From Mesostigma viride (taxonomy: Eukaryota; Streptophyta; Mesostigmatophyceae; Mesostigmatales; Mesostigmataceae), in NCBI GenBank assembly GCA_009746045.1, contig RPFO01000003.1, positions 418,501 through 482,500 on the forward strand: a DNA stretch of 64,000 nucleotides, read 5' to 3'. Below, one piece after another: positions 21,041 through 32,749 of this stretch. A model generated the notes under the pieces. That model did no database searches. It was given only the letters and a program-made list of their open reading frames with translations, and was not told where the DNA came from. Position numbers and translations under genes: made by a program. Position 1 is the first letter of the stretch. Each line of letters starts with the position of its first letter.

Positions 21041-22898
21041 ATAATCGGATTTCTCTGAAAATAGTTTATTAAACAGAATGCGGGAAAGAAAGGGCCGCCA
21101 CAACCTTGTTTGATCAGGCACTCCGCAAAGGTGAAAACCATTTGCGTTCAGTACCGGGCCGCGGAAAACGCGGAAAAACGCGATCTGCAAATGAATCCGA
21201 CCGGAATCGAACTGGGGACCTCTCGCACCAATTTTGCTGACTATAGGACGGACGTCTCCGGTTACCATGGCATCGCCAACTTACACCTACAGTCATCCGC
21301 AAAAGTTCTCCTGTCCGGGGAGTGATGCAAGCCTTTCGGATTTGGTACTAGATAAATCACTCGAGATCTGTGTGTAGGAGTACTACACACGTGTCTCACA
21401 ACCTTGTGGCTGTACATGCAGAGAGGCTTGTTAGACGAATGGGGACGACTTGTTGTTTACCGGGGAATCCTACTGGCAACTAGCTTTGCCTTTTGTAAGT
21501 CAGGCGCCGTTTGTTTGAACGGCCGGCCATGTGTGGAATGCTGACGGAAGTTGCGTCAAAAAGCTGTAATAAAATCTGATGTAACCAGCACTCACCAATT
21601 GATTGGTGTGCTGCTTGGTTGGGTAGTGTGTTCGATCAGGGTTGCATTCGAAGAGTACACATGGCCTGACAGCTCAGACGTGTGACAGATGAGCTGGCTG
21701 GCTGAATTATTAAAGTGTCAGCGTTAGGATATTTCTGGTTTTGCCGTTTTCCATTTTGACGGTAGGCTTGATAAGCATGGTCGGCGGGTTGTGACCCGTA
21801 ATTGTTTCTTTGAATGTGCTCACTGAAGCAGTATGAGCGGCCTCGCTGCTATGGCGGCGGGGCTAAAGAAAATTAGGCAAAGACCCCGTCCTTGCCTGCT
21901 ATGAAGTCGCGGGCTTTGCGGCTTCACGGCAGGTAGGGGCGGTTTGAACGGAACGGAAATTTCGCGTTACCAATGTGCCAAGTGGTTCTGGTTGGCACCT
22001 TGCTGGGCAGCGTCTCGGTGGTCATAGAAAGTGGGCTGGGCGCCCCGCCCCGGCTGCTGGTAATTCCAGCAGCGGAGCCAATCATGTCGACTAAGAAGTC
22101 CGCAGCTAATGCGGAAACTGTGCGAAGGTCAATAGATTAATTTGGATTCCATGAGACTGCGCTGGTAGTCAGTCAGCGGCCCACAGCCTAGGGCGCTGCA
22201 TGGCGCTGCCTTCGGCTTGGTGCGCGGCCCTTTTTTGTTATGGGCCAGCGAGGGATATAAGGGTGACGCGCGGCCGGCTAATTTCTTGCGTTCCGGAAGA
22301 AAATATATTTGCAAAATTCCCACAAAAGGAACCGAGTATCGGAAAGGCGTCTCGGCTGGCAGTGGCAGTGCTTGGCCTTGTCGTCTCTCCCTGCTCAGCA
22401 CCCGGCAGGTAGCGGTTCAAACCCTGGTGGCGTCGGAATGCGAATTTTCTCGGGTTTTATCTGGAATAATATTTTGCTGAGGCGGCTCCGCGGATTCGCT
22501 AACCTTTTATCGTCGGGCCCCTTAGGGGGTTATTATAGCCTTGTCATGCGGGCTGAGTCGCCATGAAGGAGATGTTGCGACACGCCCCACTTTGTGGTCT
22601 TTTTATGGAAGCGGCTACCCTCGAGGCTGCCTGGAAGAGGGGGGGGGATTCTTCTTCTTTTCTTTGTTCACTGTTATTGGGGCAACAGTGATCCTATCAC
22701 GAGTTGATCAAGTTTTGTTTCCTGAACGGCGACAGTGCGGGGGAGGAGGGCAATGGCGCCAGGGACTGGGCCGGGTGGATCGGGGGGCTCTTGCTCCTGC
22801 ATGCGAGGGAGACGAGATGACTACTTAAACCTGCCTTTGGCAGGGGCTCTACTCATTGTTTTCAATCAAATGCTAGTTTTCTTGGGAGCTCAAGTGTC
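21041..22898. repeat. Tandem duplication, copy 1 (full, with SINE insertion)
   Basis: Begins ataatcggatttctctgaaa and ends gggagctcaagtgtc, immediately before the second copy begins with the same sequence. Compared with copy 2 it carries an extra tRNA-like SINE (about 21110-21390) and about 975 bases (21812-22786) that copy 2 lacks. No protein-like ORF. The nature of the unit is unknown. Confidence 0.75.
21110..21300 (-). mobile_element. tRNA-derived SINE-like sequence, copy 1
   Basis: On the minus strand it contains a pol III B-box match (AGTTCGATTCC, inside ggtccccagttcgattccgg) preceded by gacgtccgtcctatagtcag. The same roughly 150-bp block recurs at 63257-63411, also on the minus strand. 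It interrupts a sequence that is continuous in the neighbouring duplicate (24285-24310), which supports insertion. No full tRNA cloverleaf could be drawn by eye. Confidence 0.6.
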
Positions 22899-24853
22899 AT
22901 AATCGGATTTCTCTGAAAATAGTTTATTAACCCTTAGTCCGTAAATGGTATGTTATAACATACCATTTGACTCCCCGCCAAAAACGGCGCCGCGCCAGTG
23001 GCGCCGCGCCACTTCTGGCGGATGCCACGTGTCCGGTGGGTCCGGGGACACTTAAGGACGAAGGTGATGCATAGGTTTGGGTGTTATATTCGCCATAGCC
23101 TGGTAATTACAACGTGTATTGAGAAAGCATCACGTGACTTTGGCGGGAAATTTTCACTCGCGCGCGCGCGTAACTAGATATGGCTGCTAGCGTGCCGTTA
23201 TCAAGGAAATTTTGCGTCTCGCGGCTTGTAACGGTTCAGAATGTTGCTCAGAATGATGATGCGTGATTTTCGTAGGTCAGGGGTGGCCAGATGTATAGCA
23301 TTGGTAAAATACAGGTAGGAAATTACTGCTTTCTTGGTCGTCAGTACCATATGAGTAATGGCATGTCATATTTTGATTTTCTTCTTATGGCCCGGCAGTC
23401 TGCGCCAGCCCGAGCACCCAGTTTTGATACGGGACATCCGCAGCAGCGTCCCTGTGAATTCGGATGCGTTTATAGGTCATCTTTGCTCAGAACATCAACC
23501 TGGTAACCATGGCGGATGCATTCATTATGCGGCTATGGCGGCCTATGCCTGGAAAGCATTAGCCAGTGTGAGATATGAGGGTCCCGGCCAGCAGAAGCCG
23601 GAAAGGTCGTGATCAAGCCAGGTACGGCAACGTGTTTGCATGTTGTTTGCCGCGGAATACGCCTGCCATGCATTATAGTTGACGAGTTTATTGGTGCAGC
23701 ATTTAGCAAGCTTCCATGCCTGCTGTAAAGAGTGGTATCAGCCCTGTGAGTGCTCAGTTTACGGCATTTCCTTAGAGTATACCACCCCGTTAGTTCAGGT
23801 CGGCAACCCGTTTGCATTCCAGCACTTTTGCCAGTCTTTTGTAGCTTGTTATAATGCATTACTGTGTTGCATGTCATAGATGGCTGTCTACGCGCGCGTA
23901 ACCCACACACGTATATGAGCGTGGTGCCATGTGCAAAACTCAATTCTGAGTGGCCCCCCCTGGTATGGGGATGCCAGAACTACCTAATAAAATTATCCAA
24001 CCTTGACATTGGTGTTTACAACCCTCCCCTGAAAAAAAGGGGGGGGGTCCATGGTGTGATGCATGAAAATGTTCGTCTTTTGTCCAACTTTGACTGAGAA
24101 TATCATGCAACCCACTTACGGGACTCAAGATATTATTGCATATTCTGAAAGCCCTTGAAGTGTAGATATTCCTAGCACCTTGGTTGAGGGTATTTGGAGT
24201 AGCGGTCAGGGAGTTATGATTTTTTTCATTTTCAGGGGTATTTGTTTGCAAAAAATGGCAATACGGACTATGGGTTAAACAGAATGCGGGAAAGAAAGGG
24301 CCGCCACAACCTTGTGGCTGTACATGCAGAGAGGCTTGTTAGACGAATGGGGACGACTTGTTGTTTACCGGGGAATCCTACTGGCAACTAGCTTTGCCTT
24401 TTGTAAGTCAGGCGCCGTTTGTTTGAACGGCCGGCCATGTGTGGAATGCTGACGGAAGTTGCGTCAAAAAGCTGTAATAAAATCTGATGTAACCAGCACT
24501 CACCAATTGATTGGTGTGCTGCTTGGTTGGGTAGTGTGTTCGATCAGGGTTGCATTCGAAGAGTACACATGGCCTGACAGCTCAGACGTGTGACAGATGA
24601 GCTGGCTGGCTGAATTATTAAAGTGTCAGCGTTAGGATATTTCTGGTTTTGCCGTTTTCCATTTTGACGGTAGGCTTGATAAGCATGGTCGGCGGGTTGT
24701 GACCCGTAATTGTTTCTTCCCACCCATCCCACCCTTGGAGGGCTCTTGCTCCTGCATGCGAGGGAGACGAGATGACTACTTAAACCTGCCTTTGGCAGGG
24801 GCTCTACTCATTGTTTTCAATCAAATGCTGGTTTTCTTGGGAGCTCAAGTGTC
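22899..24853. repeat. Tandem duplication, copy 2 (internally deleted, with piggyBac-like insertion)
   Basis: Shares 24275-24720 with 21064-21810 (minus the SINE) and 24733-24853 with 22788-22898. About 975 bases in the middle are missing, replaced by a short cccacccatcccaccc joint. The piggyBac-like element at 22931-24274 sits near its start. Confidence 0.75.
22931..24274. mobile_element. Non-autonomous piggyBac-like element, copy 1 (1344 bp)
   Basis: Ends are CCCTTAGTCCGTA and TACGGACTATGGG, flanked by TTAA on both sides (22927-22930 and 24275-24278). The empty site is present at 21064-21075 in the neighbouring duplicate as a single TTAA, which proves insertion and its boundaries. A 26-bp perfect palindrome (22943-22968) and a GC-rich inverted repeat follow the left end. 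No transposase ORF. A copy of equal length (about 1347 bp once its own insertion is removed) lies in the viral adhesin gene at 50458-57551. TTAA targets and CCC termini fit piggyBac; a TA duplication with ACCC ends is the alternative reading. Confidence 0.8.
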
Positions 24854-26040
24854 ATAATTAGGTTTCTACGAGTTTGTTGAGGTACTGGGGCAAAGGAAAC
24901 GTAGTTTTTTCCAGTTTCTCACCCAACTTTCATGTGGAAACCCTGGAAACCGGCATACATATTATTACGTCAAGACTCGGGTCTGCTGCGGCACCATGCT
25001 TGGTATTTCCATGGTGTTTCGACTTCTTAACACATGTTTATTCATTCCGAACGCCTGGACTCTCGGCTAAACCGAGATTTGTGCAAACTTTTATTGGGTA
25101 GCTCCGGGCATGATGGTGCCTGCAAATAGCGTAAGGCGTGACCGTGGCTATTGCTACGGTATGCTGTATTTTCCTGGAAATGGCCTCTGCCACCGGCTCA
25201 ATAGTGCTTGCAGGCGTAAGTATATCGTGTTTCTACCTAGTTTCTGCCAGTTTTCCACTTATTTCTGCCGACCTCTGCCCAGCCTCTCTAAGACCGCCAT
25301 CCTACTCGACGTTGCTTGCATGTCAGCCATAGCAGGTTGCAGTTGTGCAGTATTTAGGTGCTGTATACGTCGTCAAGCCGTGCATATATCGTGAGGATTG
25401 GATGTTGATGGTTTATACTGCGTTGATTGTGCAAGAAGATCAGCTAGGTGCCCATAATCATGGTGTATAATAATGTGTTGTTAGCATCTTGCCATGCACC
25501 ATTTGCTAGCATGCATTCCAGCGTCATCTTTGCCTGCATGTAAGCTCATGGATCACTCAACCTATCCAAGCCTTGCATTATGTACACGTGCCTCTTTCTT
25601 TCAGTATTGCACGCGTTATGGAATGAAAACCCAGCACCTCCGTTCCCACGAGGCATGTGCTCAACACGTTGTGAGAGTGGATGATGCTTTGGCTATGGCT
25701 GCCTGATTCAGTCATATTAGGTCATCCAGTCATGATGTTTGATGCATGTTTGATGCTGTATAACTTATACAACACCTATTTTCAACGCTTTGACCCTCCA
25801 AGCTCACTATGGCCCCGTTTATGGGGCTCGTGTCGTTGCGTCATGTTGTGAAGGGCTCTCATTTTACCCACTGCGTTGTACTGCGTTGTAATTGTGATTA
25901 AAAAATTAAATTAAATTAAAACATGCCTCCGTGGGGGGGTCATGTAGCACATATTCCATGATGGATGGGGTGGAGGAAGCCGCGTGATCGAACTATCCTA
26001 CCTCTAAGCTATCTAGAAAATCCTAACTACACTACTCATC
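24854..26040. other. Intergenic, nothing recognised
   Basis: No coding or RNA gene signal. A short (ATTAAA)n stretch lies at 25897-25920. Confidence 0.4.
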
Positions 26041-26940
26041 AAAACCGGCGCCTCCTCCGCTTGGGGGGAGGTGGCTTGCCCACAGGGGCGGGCGTGTGTG
26101 CCTTGACAATCTTCTTCCACCGCGTCTTGTCCTGCATGGCAGTCCAAAGACGGGAGAGAGAGTGGATGCGGTGCTCAAACTGGGCTGGGTGGGACCACTA
26201 GGTCGTCCAGCAACATCTGAACGTAGTTCGTGACAGGTTTCCCTACTACCCTTTTGGGAATGTCCTCGGGGCCAGGCCAGGTCAGAATGTGCCGCCCTGG
26301 CTGGCCAAGCCGCTGGGGGCCGGCCAGACCAAGGGTGGTGTCGACCTGGCTGGTGCGGGCAAGGTGTCCTACAAATGCTATCCTACGCTGCCTAATCTCG
26401 TCCGAAACACGAGGCATGCCATGATACAAAGACTCTGATGATGGACGCTCGGAAAAACCTACGTTAAGGACCTGTCGGAGCATCCTGTAAACCGTGCCGT
26501 CTAGCCTAGCTGCCAGTTTGGGGGGGAGGGTCCACGCCTCGGCGCCATACGTGAGCACCGTGAGGACGAGGACCTTGAAGAGCATGCGTTTGCGGTGCCC
26601 GCCCAGGCCCTTCGAGCGCCAGTAGGGTGTGAGCGAGCGGAGCTTGGCCCAGGCAAGGCCGATGCGGGTGTCCACATCGTCGGCGGTGTCAGGAAGCCAG
26701 CTAGCTCCCCAACAGCTTGAAGCGGTCGCGGAACGGGACCTCTGTCCCGTCGAGCAGGCGCGGCAGCGGTGGTTTACTGGAGGCCCCAATCACCATCGCC
26801 TCGGTAATTGTGATGCTAATGAAAAATAGCTCCAGTGGCCCAATGGGCCTGAGTTTTGTTTCACAGAGCCTGCATATGTTGCCCATAGCTCGTGCAAGAA
26901 GCCAGATTTTTTTCATGAACCATTTGTGAATAATAAGCAC
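26040..26940 (-). pseudogene. LINE reverse transcriptase C-terminal remnant
   Basis: The minus strand encodes the post-RT region of a LINE: TADDVDTRIGLAWAKLRSLT, HRKRMLFKVLVLTVLTYGAE, AWTLPPKL and RRIAFVGHLARTSQVDTTLG. A 5' fragment in another frame (EAMVIGASSKPPLPRLLDGT) is upstream on that strand. The RT catalytic core is missing. The protein is related to the plus-strand LINE at 4.0-4.8 kb (same ADD-TRIG and YG-EAWTL blocks), so two copies of one family flank the host gene. Confidence 0.75.
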
Positions 26941-27452
26941 ATGACTTGTGACCTAGGGTCAAGAAATCGCGGTCATGGTCAGACCCCCCTGTATTCAAAC
27001 CAGTGTATCTCTCTAATGAATTAGCATCTTGTAGGTCTGAGTACTTAGCTAAAAAAATCCTTTGATTTATGGGCTTTCAGGAAAGTATATACATGACCAT
27101 GAAAAAAAAATTTCCTTAGACCTGCTATACGCGTTCTAAAAAAAGCTTACAACGCGATATATCGCGTTCTAATTAAAAAAACACGCCCCCCAAAAAAACT
27201 TGGTGACCCTGGGTAATCAATAACAGGAGGAAAAAGTACTTTGGACTTTAGACTTAGGTTTTTTGCAAAACTTGGCCCTTACCGGAAGAAGACAAGTGTC
27301 CAGCACGGGAAATCGTACTCTGGCGTATGTTTCGGGACGGAGAAGACAATTGGAGAACTCGAATAGGTACGTAATTACGGCCCATGTGCGGTGTGGGAAA
27401 CAACTGAACTGAACTGAACTGAATTACGGCCAGTATAGTGATCACGGCGGAC

Positions 27453-27983
27453 ATGCTTAAGCAGCACACCACCTCCACCACCTCCGCCGTCGCAGCACAG
27501 CTCCAGCGGCAGACGCTTGACCTCCGCGAGGAGGCCGAGCTCGCCAAGCGCAGCCTCAACGTCATTGTCAAGAATCTCAAGATGGAGGAAGGTGAGAATT
27601 CCGAGAAGCTTGCGCGTGCTTTTGAGAGAGAAATCCTTGATCGCATGGGCCTTACTGGTGAGATCGAGCTGGCCGCCCACCGCCTTCCCCGCGCGCGGGG
27701 TCAGGCAGGGCCGCCCCCGCTCCTTCTCACCTTTAAGACCCCGGCGGACAAGATTTCTTTTCTCAGACGCCGCAAGCGGCTCGAGAAGACTCTCTTCACC
27801 CTTGATGACGACTTGACCCTGGCGCAGCAACAACGGCGACGGGAGCTATGGCCGACCTACCTCCAGCTCCGGCAGACCAAGGCGGGGCAGCCGGTGTACT
27901 GGAAGGGGGCGGCCATCTACGTCGGCCACAAGCCCTGGCAGGCGACCCCCGCGGCCCCAGCGACTCCAGACGCCCCAGCTTAG
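27453..27983 (+). CDS. LINE ORF1-like RNA-binding protein (5'-truncated)
   Basis: Start taken at the first ATG (27453). About 176 residues: an N-terminal coiled-coil-like stretch (LQRQTLDLREEAELAKRSLN), VIVKNLKMEEGE, KISFLRRRKRLEKTLFTLDD, then DLTLAQQQRRREL and GAAIYVGHKPW near the end. The order (short helix, VxVxNL strand, FLRRRKxL, DDDLTxxQxxxR) is that of L1-type ORF1 RRM plus C-terminal domains, which bind element RNA in the RNP. It ends in TAG and is followed by a 3' tail that is repeated at the right end of the window. A gaact pentamer repeat lies upstream. No RT follows, so this is a truncated or rearranged copy. Confidence 0.6.
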   Translation: MLKQHTTSTTSAVAAQLQRQTLDLREEAELAKRSLNVIVKNLKMEEGENSEKLARAFEREILDRMGLTGEIELAAHRLPRARGQAGPPPLLLTFKTPADKISFLRRRKRLEKTLFTLDDDLTLAQQQRRRELWPTYLQLRQTKAGQPVYWKGAAIYVGHKPWQATPAAPATPDAPA

Positions 27984-28432
27984 GGGAATACAGCAGTAGT
28001 AGTGTAGAATAGAAAGACCGTGGCCATGTACATGTACGCCTCCTAGAGGCCCTATTCCAGCTAAGCCACGCGCTTTATTTAATCATGTACATGTGTGCCT
28101 ATGATGAGCCACACTCCAGACGATGCCTAGTTTTATTTAGTAATGCTGTGCCCATGCAGAGAGCTGCTCTCTGCTGAGATGCCACGCTCTAGTTTTTGTA
28201 TAGCCATGATGATCTTCCCCCTCACAGGCATGCTCCCCCCTTACCCGGGCATAGCGTGATAGACCATGAGGGTGCGGGTGCCCTGGTGCACCTAGAGCAG
28301 GGGTAGCTTACATTCCCACCCTTGCATGAAGTAGCCTAGAATGTATTAAAAACCATATGCCCCTTCTCAGGGCTATGTGCTACATCTACTCCCAACGGAG
28401 TGATGTTGATAATTAATTAATTAATTACATTC
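27984..28432 (+). repeat. LINE 3' tail (inverted copy at 62385-64000)
   Basis: Starts taggggaatacagcag and ends in a TTAATTAA microsatellite (28413-28430). Blocks such as gtagaatag, catgtacatgtgtgcct, gctacatctactcccaacgg and the terminal aattaattaatta occur in reverse complement at 62385-64000. Confidence 0.75.
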
Positions 28433-28592
28433 AGTCATCAGTCATCATTCCGTCATCATTCCGTCATCGCAACTAGCATAATTCCGTCATCGCGACTCGG
28501 AAAACATGGTATTCTGCTGGCATCTGTCACCATCCCATAATGCTGCCATCTGTCACCAATGCACGACGATGGGGGTTTAGGGGTTGAGAGGA

Positions 28593-28880
28593 TGTCGACA
28601 AATTGCACGTTCTTACTCTTAAGAATATTACGCCCAATTTGTCGACACACTCGATAACTGACGCGTGGTTGCTGCCAGGGGTTGAGAGGATGTCGACAAA
28701 TTGCACGTTCTTACTCTTAAGAATATTACGCCCAATTTGTCGACACACTCGATAACTGACGCGTGGTTGCTGCCAGGGGTTGAGAGGATGTCGACAAATT
28801 GCACGTTCTTACTCTTAAGAATATTACGCCCAATTTGTCGACACACTCGATGACTGACGCGTGGTCGCTGCCAGGGGTTG
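28593..28880. repeat. Left terminal array of the PLV (3 units, period 98)
   Basis: Units start at 28593, 28691 and 28789. Each begins TGTCGACAAATTG and closes CAATTTGTCGACA about 42 bases later, with CTTAAG at the centre, then a 43-bp linker (actgacgcgtgg, ctgccaggggttgag). The right array at 60674-61023 is the reverse complement. Short frames repeated through the array are artefacts. Confidence 0.9.
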
Positions 28881-28910
28881 AGCGGAAATTCGTTTTACTA
28901 AAGATACTAT

Positions 28911-29748
28911 TTACTTATCGCCCCCGGAAAGAAACTGGGCGATTTCATCCATGGAAAGACCAGCTAGGGAGCCGAGAGAAAAATCCCTCTCATCGCCCCA
29001 CCACGATGGCCTGTATCGATCAAGAAAAGAATGCATTTCCACCTTCGAAATTTCCAAGTAACCACCGCAGCGGTTGTTGCGCTTTGCTACCTTCGCAGAA
29101 ATTCCCAGAGTTGGGCTAACCAATCTGTTAATAAGCCCGCTGCATTGAGCGAACGACAGGCTACCAGCATCGCCTGCTCTCCTCTGGTATCCAAAAGTTG
29201 CGCGCATGAACCAGGCCTTGTCGGCAATTTCCCTATCAATTTTGTTTCCTAAGGCTAACGTCTCCTCGCGAGATCGACAACTTCAATTGCGAGATTGGAC
29301 GGATCAGCCGTCGTGATGAAGTCAATGATGGGCGTGCCTTCTAGTAGCTTGAGGGTAATAGCCAGAGACTGTGCGAGCCCAAAACGGGAGTACGTCTTCA
29401 GATCAAATAGCGACTCCGACTTTTGCAGGATCAACAGGCTGTCTCTGAAATGTTCCTTGGTTCCAAGCCCAGTTATTTTCGAGTATTGCCGGATGCCAGC
29501 ATATGCCTTTCTACCCATCTCCTTGTCCAGGATTCGAGGAAGATCGTCGTCGAAACGGTCGAGTGGTATCATATAGGACCGATGAGCCAGCTCGTACACC
29601 GTCTTGAGGCGCACTTCGTACGGTGTAAGCGGCACAGGTCCGCCGATTCTCCCCTCGAGATCCTTGTACTCCTCCTCGCTCAACATCACCACCTCCCTGC
29701 CCTTGTCAGGATCTTCTAGGACAGGGAGCGGCGGGCCCTCGATGCATC
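28911..29748 (-). pseudogene. Primase-helicase, C-terminal parts after two frameshifts
   Basis: Segment 29255-29748 (EEEYKDLEGRIGG, LAHRSYMIPLDRFDDDLPRI) is in a different frame from the helicase part. Segment 28911-29245 (NKIDREIADKAWFMRATFGY, MDEIAQFLSGGDK) is shifted again. Both have smooth protein-like composition that joins at single-base shifts, so I read them as one C-terminal domain rather than separate genes. The domain itself is not recognised. Confidence 0.65.
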
Positions 29749-30832
29749 ACCTAATTCCTCCACCCCCGCCACCTCGACGCCATAGTCCTCAGTCAGCATT
29801 TTAATGAGGTTGCCCTTGTAGTGGGACCGGGATACCGCGAGATCCTGCTGGTTTCTGCAGAAGAGGCGGAACTTGGGGCAGTCTCTGTCGTAGATGCGCG
29901 ACTTGTCTGCTGCCCAGTCACACACCACGTCTGCGTTGTCAAAAAGTAGCTGGATGAGCGCGGTGTCTCCTGAGATCATGTTCTCGACGATCGTGTTATA
30001 GTCCGTCGGAGGCCTGTCTAGAATCGAAGTAGTGTCTCGGTAGAAGATGACCATTTCGCCCTTGACGAGGTGCCGCACCCTAAATATCTGCTGCAGTGTC
30101 CTGGTGTAGCTCGCATAGTAGTCGCCATTGATGAACAGCCCCACCATGCTGTCGAATGTGTGCTCGGTGTAGGAAACCCCAACATTGATCGTCGGACTGA
30201 AAATCAGGTAGTCCAAGTCCGCCCAGGCAGCATTGGCGCCCACCTCTAGGTCTTCCTTGCTCGTTAAGCTAGTGTACAGGCGCCCATTCTTGCGCTGATC
30301 CAAGAAAGGCTTGAGTGCCTCGTACGCCATCGCCGCCTCTTTCTTGCCCGACATAGGACAGAAAATCCTCTCCCCCGCCTCAATCCTCCTCTCACACTCA
30401 GAGACGAACCGGTCCACGCACACCTTTCGCCAGTTCTTCTCGGATGTCACGTCGATCCATCGCAGGGTCCTGTTGGTGGACCGTTTGAAGGTGTTGCACT
30501 CCACCTCTAGGTTGTCCTGTGCGCGATAGGCCTCGACGAACTCGTACACCTTCCGCGTGACCGTCGCGTCAAGCGCGATCACCACCTTGGATGTCTCGAT
30601 CAGACGGACGAACTTTCTCAGCACTTCGCGACGGTTCTCCACGTAGCGCTGGGACAGGGCTGTCAGCGTGTTGTAAATCTCGTCAAGGATGAGGAGATCA
30701 AAGGGCTGATCGGTGAGGCGCAGGATGCTGTTGAGAACGATGAGCACCCTGTCATCAGAAATTACCCCTTTGGAGCCGCTTAGGTAGTGACGAAAGTTTG
30801 GGTCGCTGTAGAGGATATGGAAGGCTATAGTG
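29716..30832 (-). pseudogene. Primase-helicase, SF2 helicase part
   Basis: Carries helicase motifs II, III, V and VI described for the whole gene. It lacks its own start; its first residues (TIAFHILYSD) continue the frame left at 35994. Confidence 0.8.
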
Positions 30833-30859
30833 GGCAATTCCTCAACACACCCAGCTTTG

Positions 30860-32249
30860 GCAAAAGGCTCGCCATGCAGTGACGTGTCTGGTCCTGGTGA
30901 GGTGCTTAGTGTGTGGGAGATCGGTGTACGGCTGCATAGGCGGCTAGGTCATGGTCATGCGTCAGAACAGTGGGCATCTGCGTTAGGGTTTCCGGAGCTG
31001 GTGGCAGCCTGTAAGGAGGTATGGCAGCGATGTGGCCACTGTCAGCGCAATGCACCCAAGCCGCGTAGGTTCCATGCACGCACACCCGAGTTGGAGAGAG
31101 GCCGTATACAGTGCGATGTGCTGACCTATGACAAGAAGCAGTATGTGCTGGGGGTAGCAAGGTTCTCTAGGATGAAGGTGATAGAGCCGTTGAACCGCAT
31201 GTTCAAAGAGGACCTGGCGGCTGCCCTGCTGCAGGTTAAGTCAAGGTTTGCTGTAGTATCGGCGATAGAGTGCGACCAACAGTTTGAGTGTTGTAGGGGA
31301 GTGGCTGGCTTGGAGCAGATAGAAATAGCTGGCGCAGCTGACCATGAGCATCAGGGGCTGGTGGAGCGGCACATCCAGACCTCAAAGTATGTCATGTTAG
31401 CGCTAGGGCAGATGAACTCCAAGTCATATCGCGAGCAGGCTTTCTGGTGTAGGAAGGTAGAGGATCACCTGAATAATCGTGTGCTGTGCAGGGTAGATTC
31501 AAGGGGAGGACGGTATCGTAGCGGTGACCCCTCGTGGACTTGAAATGGCTCTGCTGCCAGCTGAGGTGGTGGAGGCCTACAGGGACCATCTGTGTGACCG
31601 TTACCTGCGTATGGCACAGCTTGATCTGCGCAGAGGACTAGTGTACTTGCCAGTGGAGGGAGCGAGGGTGTGGGCCTATAGGGAAGGGCCTATGGGCCAT
31701 CGTGGCCAGTGGGAGGGCCCTGGCGTGGTCACGGAGGTAGATCCGGATCACATGCTGGCCGAGGTAGCGCTTGAGGAGCGCACTCGAGTCCGGCTTCTGG
31801 CCTGGAAGCATCTCCGCCCCTACTATGATGGGCTGGGGCCGCCAGACCCGCCCATTGATGATGAGTCAGAGGACTCCAGTGCGCAGACTGGAGGGGAGGT
31901 GGGGGATCCTGGAGGGGCGGTAGAGGGGCTGAGGGAGAAGGAAGGGCCTGATCAGCTGGCTTCCTCCTCTCTTCTGCCGAGCGCTGGGTTGCCGGCGCTC
32001 GACGGCAGTCCAGCCATGCAGTGGTGGGCACGGCGGGTTGGGGGTTGCCCCACCTGCAGGGGGCCGAGACGAGCAGAGCGCGGCGATGTTGGCCCGCATC
32101 ATCGAGCGGCTGCAGCGGGGCCGACAACGTGTTGCGACGAGGGAGCAAGGACTGTCGGTGCCCAGCGAGCCACGGACCGGTGTGGCAGTGATGCCGACCG
32201 CAGGTGGAGAGTCACGGGCCGGCGGTGCTGGCGCGCCGACCGCAGGTGA
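30860..32249 (+). pseudogene. Copia-type integrase remnant
   Basis: The HHCC zinc domain is visible (LHRRLGH, then CGHCQRN), followed by the DDE core positions in RGRIQCDVLTYD, IECDQQFECC and GLVERHIQTSK. A frame change near 31530 leads to a C-terminal domain (WAYREGPMGHRGQWEGPGVV) like that of the intact element. The Asp and Glu positions are retained, but there is no intact full-length frame. Confidence 0.75.
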
Positions 32250-32374
32250 TGGCCAGCAGGGTGGTGACTTTGGGGCAGCAGCAAGTATGAGCTATGCAGC
32301 GCCGGGTGGGGGCGAGCCTGAGGGAAGCGGCAATGCTGCCGAGGAGATTGGTAAGGCGGGTAAGAATAGGGCTT

Positions 32375-32730
32375 CTGTGTCCAAGCTGGTCGATTGGGGC
32401 CAGAGCGCTCTAGCTGGTTGTAGGCTGGAGGTGGATACGGATGCTGCTGGGTGAGGGTGTGGCTCGTCATTTCCCCATGCGTGATTCCAAGTGGCAGTTT
32501 GTACAGGACTTTTCGGGTGTGGTCAAGGTGCGAGTCATTGGAGAGGTCATGTTGACTATTCTGGGACGCGAGACGCCGTTCTGTGTAGTGCAGGGATACG
32601 ATGGTCCTGCTATATTGGGGTTACCATTCCTCAATCATCCCGATGTGCAGATACAGAGCACTCGTCTGACTAGAGTGGGGCATGGGTCGATTGAGCTCGA
32701 GGGCTACAAGTCAATTCAGCCACTTAGTCG
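32375..32730 (+). pseudogene. Retropepsin-like remnant located between integrase and RT
   Basis: The first half, in one frame, ends with CRLEVDTDAAG, the position of the Asp-Thr-Gly active site. The second half, in the next frame, has ETPFCVVQGYDGPAILGLPF, the flap-to-ILG region. The placement after integrase is the same as in the young Copia copy (54240-54480). Confidence 0.6.
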
Positions 32731-32749
32731 CATCTGCACCACAGTAGCC

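Noticed and set aside
21180-21270. Functional tRNA gene on the minus strand
   Set aside because: The B-box and T-arm are present, but no acceptor stem pairing or complete anticodon arm could be drawn, and a second copy with the same 3' part indicates a SINE.
28456-28846. Repeated short ORFs beginning MCRQIGRN
   Set aside because: The same peptide in each tandem terminal unit reflects the DNA repeat; no promoter, and spacing equals the array period.
28593-28880. CRISPR array
   Set aside because: Units of 98 bp are repeated in full with no unique spacers, they are palindromic, and the context is eukaryotic with no cas genes.
32099-32470. Minus-strand ORFs opposite the integrase-protease region
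   Set aside because: Shadow frames of the GC-rich coding strand without recognisable domains.
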